64,000 nucleotides of DNA, taken from Actinomadura parmotrematis (GTDB lineage: Bacteria > Actinomycetota > Actinomycetes > Streptosporangiales > Streptosporangiaceae). Position 1 is the stretch's first letter. Each line of letters opens with the position of its first letter. This document shows positions 50,418 through 59,187 of the stretch, piece by piece. Where the stretch lies: positions 1 through 64,000 of the forward strand of contig NZ_JAIBOA010000004.1 of assembly GCF_019458805.1 (NCBI RefSeq), read 5' to 3'. The notes under the pieces were generated by a model. The model saw only the letters and a list, made by a program, of their open reading frames with translations. It searched no databases and was not told the origin of the DNA. The position numbers and the translations under genes are program-made.

Positions 50418-51255
50418 TGAGAGCGTAACAGGACGGCGGTCCGGCGTGAACGCCTCGCGGGGCGCGGGTGTGGCGCTTGTGCCGTTCCTGTTCGGCGTTG
50501 CCGGCCGCGAGGAGCTGCCGGGCGTCGCGCTCGTCCGCCTGCTCGGCGACCTGGGGCTGACCCCGGGCGCCGCCCGTTCGCTCCTCGCCCGGATGCGCCG
50601 CGACGGCCTGCTCGCCGCCACCCCGCGCGGGCGCGGCGCCGACTACCGGATGGCCGGCCCGTTCCTGCAGGCGTTCCGGCAGATCAGGGACGGCGCCCGG
50701 CCGGCCCAGCCGCCCTGGGACGGCGGCTTCCACGCGCTCTTCTACAGCGTCCCCGAGGCGCACCGCGCCTACCGCGACCGGCTGCGCCGCGCCGCGACCC
50801 TCGCCCGCTACGGCCTGATGCAGCCCGGCGTGCTGATCTCCCCGGTGGACGCCCGCGACGCCCTCGCCGCCGAGCTCGGCGCCGAGCCGCCCGCCGGGAC
50901 CGTGCTGCACGGCCGCGTCGAGCTGGACCTCGCGGACGCCGTCGCGGTCGCCCGCCGCGCCTGGGAGCTGCCCGTCCTGGAGCGCCGCTACCGCGACCAC
51001 GCGGCCCGGCTCACCGCCGCCGTCCGCGCCGCCCCCGACCCGCCGGGCCCCTCGCCCGAGGGGCTCGCCGCCTACACCGCCCTGTTCGGCGGCGCGCTCG
51101 TCGACACCCTGCGCACGCCGCCGCGGCTCCCCGCCGAGCTGCTGCCGGACGGCTGGCCGCTGCCCGCCCTGCTGGAGGCGGTCGGGGCCGCCGCCCGGCA
51201 CTTCGGCCCGCCCGTCGCCCGGTACGTGGGGGAGGTCGTGGCGGCGAGCCGCTGA
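50413..51255 (+). CDS. PaaX-like transcriptional regulator
   Basis: A 280-aa regulator of the PaaX group. N-terminal winged helix (about 12-75: ALVPFLFGVAGREELPGVALVRLLGDLGLTPGAARSLLARMRRDGLL), then a central domain with WDGGFHALFYSVPEAHRAYRDRLRRAATLARYGLMQPGVLISP, typical of PaaX-like proteins, and a C-terminal helical domain (about 185-280). GTG at 50413 is preferred because a -10 element sits exactly 7 nt upstream; a GTG at 50392 would leave only 14 bp to the divergent gene. Effector unknown; no phenylacetate genes are nearby. Confidence 0.8.
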   Translation: MSESVTGRRSGVNASRGAGVALVPFLFGVAGREELPGVALVRLLGDLGLTPGAARSLLARMRRDGLLAATPRGRGADYRMAGPFLQAFRQIRDGARPAQPPWDGGFHALFYSVPEAHRAYRDRLRRAATLARYGLMQPGVLISPVDARDALAAELGAEPPAGTVLHGRVELDLADAVAVARRAWELPVLERRYRDHAARLTAAVRAAPDPPGPSPEGLAAYTALFGGALVDTLRTPPRLPAELLPDGWPLPALLEAVGAAARHFGPPVARYVGEVVAASR

Positions 51256-51324
51256 CCCCCCGTCCCGCGCTCCGACCTGCTGCGCCATACTCGGCAGCGG
51301 GGGACGATCACTGGGGAGGGGCGC

Positions 51325-52716
51325 GTGGTGCGCATCGCGGGCAGCCCGCTCGGCGCCCGCCGCCGGGCGCTCGGCTGGACGCTGGCGGCGGCCGGGCCCG
51401 TCCTGCTCGCCCTGGCGCTGCCGCGCGATGCGCTCGCCACCGACCTGCTGCTGTTCCTCGCCCTCACCGTCGTCGTCGCGCTCGCGGGCGGCCTCTGGCC
51501 CGCCGTCGCCGCAGCCGTCCTCGGGTTCCTGCTCGCCAACTGGTTCCTCACCCCGCCGCTGCACACCCTGACGATCGGGCGGCCCGCCAACCTCGTCGGG
51601 CTGCTGGTGTTCGTGGCCGTCGCGGTCGCGGTGTCGTCGGTCGTGGACCTCGCCGCCCGCCGCACCCGCCAGGCCGCGCGGGCGGGGGCCGAGGCCGCCA
51701 CCCTCGCGATGCTCGCCACCACCGTGCTGCGCGGCGAGAACGCCCTCCCCGCGCTGCTGGAGCGCGTCCGCGACACCTTCGACGTGCGGGCGGTCGCGCT
51801 GCTGGTCCCGGACGGCGACGGCTGGACGGTCGCGGGCGCCGCCGGCGAGGACCCCGCCGCCGCCCCGGAGGAGGCCGGGACGACCGCGCGCGCCGGGCGC
51901 GGCGCCGTCCTCGCCCTGTCCGGCCCGGTGCGCGGCGCCGCCGGGCGCCGCGTCCTCGCCGCGTTCGCCGCCCGCGCCGAGGACGTCCTGGAGTGGCGCC
52001 GCCTCGCCGAGGAGGCCGACCGCGTCCGCCGCCTGGAGGAGGGCGACCGGGTCCGCACCGCGCTGCTGGCGGCCGTCTCCCACGACCTGCGCACCCCGCT
52101 CGCCACGATCAAGGCGGCGGTGAGCGGCCTGCGCGCCGGCGACGTCGCCTTCGACCCCGCCGACGAGGCCGAGCTGCTCGCCTCCGCCGAGGAGTCCGCC
52201 GACCGGCTGGACGGCCTGATCGGGAACCTGCTCGACATGAGCCGGCTGCGCACCGGCGTCGTCACCCCGCAGCTCGCCCCCGTCGACCTGCTGGACGTGC
52301 TGCCCGCCGCGCTCGCCGGCGTCCCGCGCGGCACGGTCGCGGTGGACGTCCCGGCGGACCTGCCGCCGGTCCTCGCCGACGCCGGGCTGCTGGAGCGGGC
52401 GCTCGCCAACGTCGCCGAGAACGCCGTCCGCCACAACGGCGGCGCCGCGCCGGTGGAGCTCGCCGCCGCGGCCGCGCCGGGCGGCCGGGTGGCGATCACC
52501 GTCGCCGACCACGGGCCCGGCGTCCCCGCCGCCGACCGGGCCGCGATGTTCGCGCCGTTCCAGCGGCTCGGCGACGTGCCGCGCGGCGACGGCGTCGGGC
52601 TCGGCCTCGCCGTCGCCCGCGGCCTCACCGAGGCGATGGGCGGCGCCCTCACCGCCGCCGCCACCCCCGGCGGCGGCCTCACCATGGTCTTCGAGTTGCC
52701 GGGAGGGGCGCCGTGA
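51325..52716 (+). CDS. KdpD-like sensor histidine kinase without the KdpD/USP domains
   Basis: A 463-aa kinase equal to the C-terminal half of KdpD. Four clustered transmembrane helices (DUF4118, about 15-105, including LLANWFLTPPLHTLTIG, a KdpD hallmark), a GAF-like region, H-box AAVSHDLRTPLATI, N-box NVAENAVRHNGG and G-box GVGLGLAVARG. It lacks the N-terminal KdpD and USP domains present in the kdpD at 36984. GTG start after GGGGAGGGG. The stop overlaps the kdpE start, so this is the kinase co-translated with the only KdpE in the window. Confidence 0.92.
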   Translation: MVRIAGSPLGARRRALGWTLAAAGPVLLALALPRDALATDLLLFLALTVVVALAGGLWPAVAAAVLGFLLANWFLTPPLHTLTIGRPANLVGLLVFVAVAVAVSSVVDLAARRTRQAARAGAEAATLAMLATTVLRGENALPALLERVRDTFDVRAVALLVPDGDGWTVAGAAGEDPAAAPEEAGTTARAGRGAVLALSGPVRGAAGRRVLAAFAARAEDVLEWRRLAEEADRVRRLEEGDRVRTALLAAVSHDLRTPLATIKAAVSGLRAGDVAFDPADEAELLASAEESADRLDGLIGNLLDMSRLRTGVVTPQLAPVDLLDVLPAALAGVPRGTVAVDVPADLPPVLADAGLLERALANVAENAVRHNGGAAPVELAAAAAPGGRVAITVADHGPGVPAADRAAMFAPFQRLGDVPRGDGVGLGLAVARGLTEAMGGALTAAATPGGGLTMVFELPGGAP

Positions 52717-53396
52717 CCCGCGTGCTGGTGGTCGACGACGAGCCGCAGATCGTCCGGGCCCTCCGCATCAACCTGCGGGCCCGCGGCTACGAGGTGGACG
52801 CCGCGCCCGACGGCCGCACCGCGCTGGAGCTCGCCGCCCGGCACCGCCCCGACGTGGTGCTGCTCGACCTCGGGCTGCCCGACCTGGACGGCGGCGAGGT
52901 CATCGCCGGGCTGCGCGGCTGGCTCACCGCCCCGATCATCGTGCTGTCGGCCCGGCACGCCTCGGCCGAGAAGGTCGCCGCCCTGGACGCGGGCGCCGAC
53001 GACTACGTCACCAAGCCGTTCGGCATGGACGAGCTGCTCGCCCGGCTGCGCGCCGCGGTCCGCCGCGCCGCCCCCGCCGAGGAGGGCCCCGTCGTGGTGA
53101 CGCCGGAGTTCACCGTGGACCTGGCCGCCCGCAAGGTCGTCCGGGACGGCGCCGAGGTGCGGCTCACCCCGACCGAGTGGCACGTCCTGGAGGTGCTGGT
53201 CCGCAACGCCGGGCGGCTCGTCGGGCAGCGGCAGCTGCTGCGCGAGGTGTGGGGGCCGTCCTACGAGAAGGAGACCAACTACCTGCGGGTCTACCTCGCC
53301 GGGCTGCGCCGCAAGCTGGAGCCCGACCCCGCCCACCCCCGCCACCTGATCACCGAGCCGGGGATGGGCTACCGGTTCGAGGCGCCCGGGGGGTGA
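52713..53396 (+). CDS. kdpE: Response regulator KdpE
   Basis: A 227-aa OmpR-family regulator. Receiver domain (about 1-115) with acidic pocket VDDE, phospho-acceptor Asp in LLDLGLPD and Lys in DDYVTKPFG; winged-helix domain (about 128-225) with LTPTEWHVLEVLVRNAGRLV and ETNYLRVYLAGLRRKLEPDP. The whole is closer to KdpE than to other OmpR regulators by eye. GTG overlaps the sensor stop; GGGAGG precedes it. It probably binds the phased 11-bp repeats upstream of the kdp operon 21 kb away. Confidence 0.9.
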   Translation: MTRVLVVDDEPQIVRALRINLRARGYEVDAAPDGRTALELAARHRPDVVLLDLGLPDLDGGEVIAGLRGWLTAPIIVLSARHASAEKVAALDAGADDYVTKPFGMDELLARLRAAVRRAAPAEEGPVVVTPEFTVDLAARKVVRDGAEVRLTPTEWHVLEVLVRNAGRLVGQRQLLREVWGPSYEKETNYLRVYLAGLRRKLEPDPAHPRHLITEPGMGYRFEAPGG

Positions 53397-53419
53397 CGCG
53401 AACCCCCTCCGCCGGGCGG

Positions 53420-53447
53420 TTACGTTCGGCGCGCCATGCCTTAAAGT
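53420..53447 (+). promoter_or_regulatory. Promoter of the OB-fold gene, probably leaderless
   Basis: TTACGT (53420-53425), 16-nt spacer, TAAAGT (53442-53447), then 7 nt to the ATG at 53455. No ribosome site is present. Confidence 0.55.
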
Positions 53448-53454
53448 GCCAGAC

Positions 53455-53907
53455 ATGGACGAGGCGCCGGCGACGGCCGTGCAGCAGACCACCGACCCCG
53501 GCGCGCCGGGGCCGGACGCCGGCGCGGACACCGGGGCGGGCCGCGGCGGCGGGTTGAAGCGCTTCCTGCGGCGGATGACCTCGACCAAGAGCGAGCTGGA
53601 GGCCGAGGAGCTCCAGCAGGACACCGGCAAGGAGGGCGCCACGCCCATCGCCGGGTGCGGCGAGCGGACCCGCAACTGCGTGGCGGGTACGCTGCGTACC
53701 GTGACGCTGCGCCCCCGGGGCGGGGCGCCGGCGCTGGAGGCCGAGCTCTACGACGGCACCGACGTGGTCAACCTGGTCTGGCTCGGCCGCCGCCGCATCG
53801 CCGGCATCGAGCCGGGCCGCCGGCTGCGCGCCGAGGGCCTGGTCAGCCTCCAGGACGGCCGCAAGGTCATGTTCAATCCCCGGTACGAGCTGCGCGGCGG
53901 TTCCTGA
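53455..53907 (+). CDS. OB-fold nucleic-acid-binding domain protein
   Basis: A 150-aa protein. The N-terminal 35 residues are low-complexity; a helix (LKRFLRRMTSTKSELEAEELQQ) leads into an OB-fold with RTVTLRPRGGAPALEAELYDGTDVVNLVWLGRRRIAGIEPGRRLRAEGLVSLQDGRKVMFNPRYEL-type strands. The homologue in Mycobacterium tuberculosis (Rv2694c, from memory) is also next to a DUF3159 gene. It may bind single-stranded nucleic acid; no function is established. Probably leaderless. Confidence 0.85.
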   Translation: MDEAPATAVQQTTDPGAPGPDAGADTGAGRGGGLKRFLRRMTSTKSELEAEELQQDTGKEGATPIAGCGERTRNCVAGTLRTVTLRPRGGAPALEAELYDGTDVVNLVWLGRRRIAGIEPGRRLRAEGLVSLQDGRKVMFNPRYELRGGS

Positions 53908-53941
53908 TCGGGGTCCGCACGAGGGCGACGAGGGGAACCGG

Positions 53942-54736
53942 GTGACATCGGTGGACGACGAGGCCGCGCGCGACGGCGCGCAGGGCGCCGCGACGGGCGC
54001 GGACGGCGCCGCTGCGGCGGACGCCGAGCTGCGCGCCGCCGTCCGCGAGCACGAGGAGGCCCGCGCGGAGTCCGCCGAGGAGTCCGCAGAGGAGGCCGCC
54101 CACGACACCGTGGAGGCGGCCGTCCGCGCCCAGCTCACCAAGGCGCTCGGCGGCGTCCGCGGCATGGTCGAGGCGGCCGTGCCGACGATCGGCTTCACCG
54201 CCACCTACCTCGCCGCGCACCAGGTCAAGCTCGCGGTGATCGTCGGGGTGGCGGCCTGCGTGGTGCTGCTGGCGGTCCGGCTGGCGCAGCGCTCCACCCC
54301 GCAGTTCGCGCTGAACAGCCTGGTCGGCATCGGCATCGCGGCGTTCTTCGCGCTCCGCTCGGGCAAGGCCGAGGACGCCTTCCTGCCCGGCATCCTGCTG
54401 AACGCCGGCTACGGCGTCGCGATGATCTTCTCGATCCTGGTGCGCTGGCCGGTCGTGGGGTTCATCATCGGCTCGGTCACCGGCGACCCGACGGCCTGGC
54501 GGGGCGACCCGGGCGTCGTCCGGCTCTGCTCGCGCCTCACCTGGCTGCTCGTGCTGCCGTGCGTGCTGCGGGTCGCGGTGCAGTACCCGATCTGGCTCGC
54601 CGCCGGCGACCAGGCCGGCCCGCTCGGCATCGCCAAGATCGCCATGGGCTGGCCGCTGCAGGTCGCCTCGCTCGCCGCGATGGTCTGGCTGCTCGCCCGC
54701 GGCCGCACCCCGATGCGGAGCCGCGAGACCGCCTGA
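53942..54736 (+). CDS. DUF3159 integral membrane protein
   Basis: A 264-aa protein of the DUF3159 family. An acidic N-terminus (about 1-75) is followed by QLTKALGGVRGMVEAAVPTIGFTATYL and six transmembrane helices; NSLVGIGIAAFFALRSGKAEDAFLPGILLNAGYG is the family's central signature. Function unknown. GTG at 53942 after GAGGGG. It follows the OB-fold gene by 34 bp, a conserved pair in actinobacteria. Confidence 0.9.
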   Translation: MTSVDDEAARDGAQGAATGADGAAAADAELRAAVREHEEARAESAEESAEEAAHDTVEAAVRAQLTKALGGVRGMVEAAVPTIGFTATYLAAHQVKLAVIVGVAACVVLLAVRLAQRSTPQFALNSLVGIGIAAFFALRSGKAEDAFLPGILLNAGYGVAMIFSILVRWPVVGFIIGSVTGDPTAWRGDPGVVRLCSRLTWLLVLPCVLRVAVQYPIWLAAGDQAGPLGIAKIAMGWPLQVASLAAMVWLLARGRTPMRSRETA

Positions 54737-54884
54737 CCCGCCGCCCCGCCCGCCCCGCCCGTGCTGGCCGTGCTGGCCGGATGCGGCCGCGCGTGTGATC
54801 ATGTGCGGGGCTACGCTCGTCCCAGGTGTGCCGGGAAGTCTGGTCGGCGAGTCATTCGGCGTCGTTCGAGGGCGATGAGGCGTG

Positions 54885-57020
54885 ATGGACCTGGCCACCC
54901 GCTGTGGCACCACCGGCTGCACCGGCGCGATCGAGGACGGCTACTGCGTGGTCTGCGGCGCGCCGCCGACGCGGCCCGCCGCCGCCCCGCCCCGGCCGCG
55001 CGCTCCCGAACCGGTCCGCGCCGCCGCGCCCCGTCCCTGGAACACCGGTCCCGCCCGCGCGCTGGTGCGGATGCCGGTCGTCCCGCCGCAGGATCCCGAG
55101 GACGCCGTCCTCGCCGATCCGCACGTCCCCGAGGCCCGCCGGTTCTGCGGCCGCTGCGACGCGCCGGTCGGGCGAGGGCAGGGCGGCGCCCCCGGCCGCA
55201 CCGAGGGGTTCTGCGGCAGGTGCCGCGCCCCCTACTCCTTCGCGCCCCGCCTGCGGCGCGGCGACCTCGTCGCGGGCCAGTACGAGGTGGCGGGCTGCCT
55301 CGCGCACGGCGGCCTCGGCTGGGTCTACCTGGCGCGCGACCGGCACGTCGCCGACCGCTGGGTGGTGCTGAAGGGCCTCCGCGACACCGGCGACGCCGAC
55401 GCGCTCGCCGCCGCCGCGGCCGAGCGGCGGGTGCTCGCCGAGGTCGAGCACCCCGGCATCGTCAAGATCTACAACTTCGTGCGGCACGCCGGCGACGGCC
55501 ACATCGTCATGGAGTACGCGGGCGGCCGCTCGCTCCGCGACCTCGCGGTGGCGCACCGGGCGGCGACCGGCGGGCCGCTGCCGCTCCCGCAGGTCCTCGC
55601 CCACGCCCTGGACGCGCTCGGCGCGCTCGGCCACCTGCACGAGCGGGGCCTGCTGTACTGCGACTTCAAGCCCGCCAACGCCGTCCAGTGCGGCACCGAG
55701 CTGCGGCTGATCGACCTTGGCGGCGTCCGCCGCATCGGCGACGAGGACGGCGCGATCTACGGCACCGCCGGCTTCCAGGCCCCCGAGATCGGCGACGAGG
55801 CGCCGAGCGTGGCGTCCGACCTGTACACCGTCGGGCGGACGATGGCCGTCCTCGCGTTCGAGTTCGCCGGCTTCACCGGCCTCTACCGGCACTCCCTGCC
55901 GGACCGCGACCGGGTGCCGCTGCTGGCCCGCCACGAGTCGTTCGACCTGCTGCTGCGCCGCGCCACCCACCCCGACCCGGCCGCGCGGTTCGCCTCGGCC
56001 GCCGAGATGGCCGAGCAGACCGCCGGGGTGCTGCGCGAGGTGCTGGCCGCCGAGGAGGACCGGCCGGTCCCCGCGCCGTCCGCCCGCTTCGGCCCCGAGA
56101 CGCGGGCGCCGGGCGCCCGCGCCGGGGCGCTGCCGTCCCCGGCGGACCTGGCGGCCGCGCTCCCGCGCCCGCTGCCCGACGAGGACGACCCGGCCGCCGC
56201 CTACCTGGCGTCGCTGGCCGCCGCGACCCCCGCCGAGATCGTGTCGGCGCTGGACGGGGCGCACGTCGACTCCACCGAGGTGCGGCAGAGCCTCGCGCAC
56301 GCCCGCCTGGTCCTCGGCGACACCGCCGGGGCCCGCAGGATCCTCGACGGCCTGCCGCGGGACTGGCGCACCCTCTGGTACGGCGCGCTCGCCGACCTCG
56401 CCCGCGGCGCGGCGGGCACCGCCGCCGACGGGTTCGCCGCCGTCCGCGCGCTGCTGCCCGGCGAGCTCGTGCCGAGCCTCGCCCTCGGACTCTGCGCCGA
56501 GCTGCGCACCCGCGCCTCCGACGCCGAACCCTGCTACGAGCGGGTCTGGACCACCGACCGGAACCTGCCGAGCGCCGGGTTCGGCCTCGCCCGCGTCCGC
56601 TTCGCCCTCGGCGACCGCTACGCCGCCGTCGACGCGCTGCTGGCGGTGCCGCCGCTGTCGCGCCACCACGCCGAGGCCCAGCTCGGCGCGGTCGTCGCCC
56701 GCCTGAAGGGCCGCGACCCGGCCGCGCTCAACCTGTCCGAGCTCGCCGACTGCGGGACGCGGGTGGCGGCGCTGGACCTGGACGACGGCCGGCGCCTCCG
56801 CGCCACCGCGCTCGTCCTGACGGCGGCGCTCGGCTACGTCCGCGCCCAGGGGGCGCCGCCCGCCGGGACGGCGGTGCTCGGCGTCCCGCTCACCGAACGC
56901 GACCTCGGGTTCGGCCTGGAACGCTGCTACCGCTCGCTGGCCCGCACCACCGACGACGCCGCCCGGCGGCTCGCCCTCGTCGAGCTGGCCAACTCCGCCC
57001 GCCCCCACACGCTGCGCTGA
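54885..57020 (+). CDS. pknG: PknG-type serine/threonine protein kinase with TPR region
   Basis: A 711-aa cytosolic kinase with PknG architecture. An N-terminal region with a rubredoxin-like metal site: CGRCDAPVG (about 87-90) and CGRCRAPYS (about 109-112), plus an additional Cys-rich stretch at 7-24 (CGTTGC and CVVC). The kinase domain (about 125-385) has VAGCLAHGGLGWVYLA, the unusual catalytic loop YCDFKPANAV as in PknG, and DLGG replacing DFG. The C-terminal about 300 residues form TPR-like helices. In mycobacteria PknG controls glutamate metabolism through GarA. A GTG one codon upstream is an alternative start. The GlnX-like gene follows 23 bp on. Confidence 0.92.
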   Translation: MDLATRCGTTGCTGAIEDGYCVVCGAPPTRPAAAPPRPRAPEPVRAAAPRPWNTGPARALVRMPVVPPQDPEDAVLADPHVPEARRFCGRCDAPVGRGQGGAPGRTEGFCGRCRAPYSFAPRLRRGDLVAGQYEVAGCLAHGGLGWVYLARDRHVADRWVVLKGLRDTGDADALAAAAAERRVLAEVEHPGIVKIYNFVRHAGDGHIVMEYAGGRSLRDLAVAHRAATGGPLPLPQVLAHALDALGALGHLHERGLLYCDFKPANAVQCGTELRLIDLGGVRRIGDEDGAIYGTAGFQAPEIGDEAPSVASDLYTVGRTMAVLAFEFAGFTGLYRHSLPDRDRVPLLARHESFDLLLRRATHPDPAARFASAAEMAEQTAGVLREVLAAEEDRPVPAPSARFGPETRAPGARAGALPSPADLAAALPRPLPDEDDPAAAYLASLAAATPAEIVSALDGAHVDSTEVRQSLAHARLVLGDTAGARRILDGLPRDWRTLWYGALADLARGAAGTAADGFAAVRALLPGELVPSLALGLCAELRTRASDAEPCYERVWTTDRNLPSAGFGLARVRFALGDRYAAVDALLAVPPLSRHHAEAQLGAVVARLKGRDPAALNLSELADCGTRVAALDLDDGRRLRATALVLTAALGYVRAQGAPPAGTAVLGVPLTERDLGFGLERCYRSLARTTDDAARRLALVELANSARPHTLR

Positions 57021-57043
57021 CCCCCGGAAGAGGCGAGATCGCC

Positions 57044-58489
57044 ATGACCACCGGACTGGACCTCCCCGACGTGCTGCCGGCCGTGCCGCCGCGGCCGGAC
57101 CGGCGGGAGGTGAGCACGCCCGTCCTGCTGCGGGCGGCGGCCGCCCTCGCCGTCGTCGCCGCCCTGCTCTTCGGGACGGCCGCCGCGACCGGCGCCGCCG
57201 GGACGTCCGGGGACACCGGCCGCGCCCGCACCCTCGCCGCGCGGGCGGCCGCCGTCAGCGACCTGCGCGTCCGGCTCGCCGCGATGGACGGCGCCCTCGC
57301 CACCGCCCTCCTGACCGGCACCGACCACCGGGGGGACGGACCCGGCCCGCGCGCGGCCTTCGCCACCGCGCGGGCGGCGGCCGCCGCCGACCTGCAACGC
57401 CTCCAGGGCGCGGCGTCCGGCGAGCGGGCCGTGCAGCGCGAGCTGGACGGCCTGCTGGACGCGCTGCTGCGCTACCAGGACGCCGCCGCCCGGACGCTGC
57501 TGCTCGACGAGCAGGCCGCGCACGCCGAGGGCAAGGCGCCACCCGCCGTCCTGGCCGCCTATCGCGGGACGGTGGACCTGCTGAACGGCACCCTCATGCC
57601 CGCGACGGCGCGCCTCGCCGGCGCCGACGCGCTCCGGCTGGACGACGGGACCGCCGCCGCCCGGACCACCGCGCACCGCACCGTCGCGTTCACCGTCGCC
57701 ACCGGCACCGGCCTCGTCCTCGCGCTGGTGCTCGCCCAGGTCGCCCTCGTCCGCCGCCAGCACCGGCTGGCCAACCCGCCGCTGATCGCCGCGACCGCCG
57801 TCGCCGTCGTGCTGGCGGTGGGGGCGGCGGCGTCCGGCGCCGTCGCGGCGCACCGGCTGGGGGAGGTCCGGCACGAGCGCGGCCACATCGCGCGGGGCCT
57901 CGCGGCGGCCCGGGAGGACGCCCACGCCGCCGAGGCCGCGCAGGCCCGCTACCTGCTGGACCCGCAGCGGCGCGCCGAGAGCGACGCCCAGTACACCGCG
58001 GCGTGGAAGAGGATGCTGGACTCCCCGGTCGCGGGGTTCGCCTACTGGCAGCTCGTGGAGGACGCGGGGGATCCCGGCGTCTGGGACGCCGATCCCTACG
58101 GGGCTTTCAGCGGGGAGGCGGGCGACGTCATGCGCGCGTTGCGCTCGTCCCCCGAGCAGCCGAGGGCGCTGGCGCTGCTGCGCGGCATGGCGGGCACCGC
58201 CCGCGCCGAACGCGCGGCCCGGCTGCTGGCCGACCGCGGCAAGGAGCGGGAGGCGATCGAGGCGCAGCTCCGCGCGGACGACGAGGCCGCCCGGCGCGGC
58301 CAGGGCGCCTTCCCCTACGACAAGGCGCTCACCGACCTGCTGGCCGAGCACCATGCGCGCGTGGACGGCGGCCTGCGGTCGGCGGCGGGCCTCGCGGACG
58401 GCTGGACGCCGCCGCCGCTCGCCGGCGCGGTCCTGGTCGCCGCCCTCGCCGTCGCCGGGATCCGGCCCCGGCTCGCCGAGTACCGCTGA
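57044..58489 (+). CDS. GlnX-like membrane protein
   Basis: A 481-aa protein with four transmembrane helices (about 28-50, 215-235, 245-268, 455-475) separating two large extracytoplasmic helical domains rich in Ala, Arg and Glu. This matches GlnX, which with the amino-acid-binding protein GlnH tells PknG about external aspartate and glutamate in actinobacteria. Here GlnX directly follows pknG and no glnH-like gene is in the window. Starts at ATG 57044; a strong hairpin follows the stop. Confidence 0.75.
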   Translation: MTTGLDLPDVLPAVPPRPDRREVSTPVLLRAAAALAVVAALLFGTAAATGAAGTSGDTGRARTLAARAAAVSDLRVRLAAMDGALATALLTGTDHRGDGPGPRAAFATARAAAAADLQRLQGAASGERAVQRELDGLLDALLRYQDAAARTLLLDEQAAHAEGKAPPAVLAAYRGTVDLLNGTLMPATARLAGADALRLDDGTAAARTTAHRTVAFTVATGTGLVLALVLAQVALVRRQHRLANPPLIAATAVAVVLAVGAAASGAVAAHRLGEVRHERGHIARGLAAAREDAHAAEAAQARYLLDPQRRAESDAQYTAAWKRMLDSPVAGFAYWQLVEDAGDPGVWDADPYGAFSGEAGDVMRALRSSPEQPRALALLRGMAGTARAERAARLLADRGKEREAIEAQLRADDEAARRGQGAFPYDKALTDLLAEHHARVDGGLRSAAGLADGWTPPPLAGAVLVAALAVAGIRPRLAEYR

Positions 58490-58491
58490 GA

Positions 58492-58521
58492 CGGCCGCGC
58501 CCCGATCACAGGGCGCGGCCG
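58492..58521. terminator. Bidirectional terminator between GlnX-like and trkA genes
   Basis: A perfect 11-bp inverted repeat (58492-58502 and 58511-58521) with an 8-nt loop in the 38-bp gap between convergent genes. Confidence 0.75.
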
Positions 58522-58527
58522 CAGGCG

Positions 58528-59187
58528 TCAGCGGGAGTTGAGGAGCTCCGCCAGCTCGTCCTCGACGTCCTGGCTGGCGACGAACAGCAGCTCGTCGCCG
58601 GGCTCCAGGGTGTCGTCGGCGCTCGGCACGAGCACCCGGCCCTCGCGCAGGATCGCCACGAGCGCGGTGTCGCGCGGCCACGCCACCGACCCGACGCGCT
58701 CGCCGCCGAGCGGCGCGTCCTCGGGCAGCGTCAGCTCCACCAGGTTCGCCTCGCCCTGCCGGAACGTCATCAGCCGGACCAGGTCGCCGACGCTGACGGC
58801 CTCCTCGACCAGCGCCGACAGCAGCCGCGGGGTGGACACCGCGACGTCCACGCCCCACGATTCGTTGAACAGCCACTCGTTCTTCGGGTGGTTGATGCGG
58901 GCGACGACCCGCGGCACCCCGTACTCGGTCTTGGCGAGCAGCGACACCACCAGGTTGGCCTTGTCGTCGCCGGTGGAGGCGACGACGACCTGGCAGCGCT
59001 CCAGCGCGGCGTCGTCCAGCGAGGCGATCTCGCAGGCGTCGGCGAGCAGCCACTCGGCCCGCGGCACCATCTCGACCTTGATGGCCTTCGGGCTCTTGTC
59101 GATGAGCAGGATCTCGTGGCCGTTCTCCAGCAGCTCCTGGGCGATGGAGCGGCCGACGGCCCCGGCTCCGGCGATCGCGACGCGCAT
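58528..59187 (-). CDS. trkA: TrkA-family potassium regulatory protein (RCK), CeoC-like
   Basis: A 219-aa cytosolic RCK protein: N-terminal Rossmann fold (IAGAGAVGRSIAQELLENGHEILLIDKSP) that binds NAD(H) or ATP/ADP, and a C-terminal RCK_C domain (about 130-219, VELTLPEDAPLGGERVGSV, LREGRVLVPSADDTLEPGDELLFVA). Such proteins gate K+ transporters. Its ATG shares a base with the stop of the upstream paralogue, so the two are made together and may form heteromers. No TrkH or KtrB membrane subunit is in the window; the divergent neighbour is a KimA-like importer. Confidence 0.93.
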   Translation of the reverse strand: MRVAIAGAGAVGRSIAQELLENGHEILLIDKSPKAIKVEMVPRAEWLLADACEIASLDDAALERCQVVVASTGDDKANLVVSLLAKTEYGVPRVVARINHPKNEWLFNESWGVDVAVSTPRLLSALVEEAVSVGDLVRLMTFRQGEANLVELTLPEDAPLGGERVGSVAWPRDTALVAILREGRVLVPSADDTLEPGDELLFVASQDVEDELAELLNSR

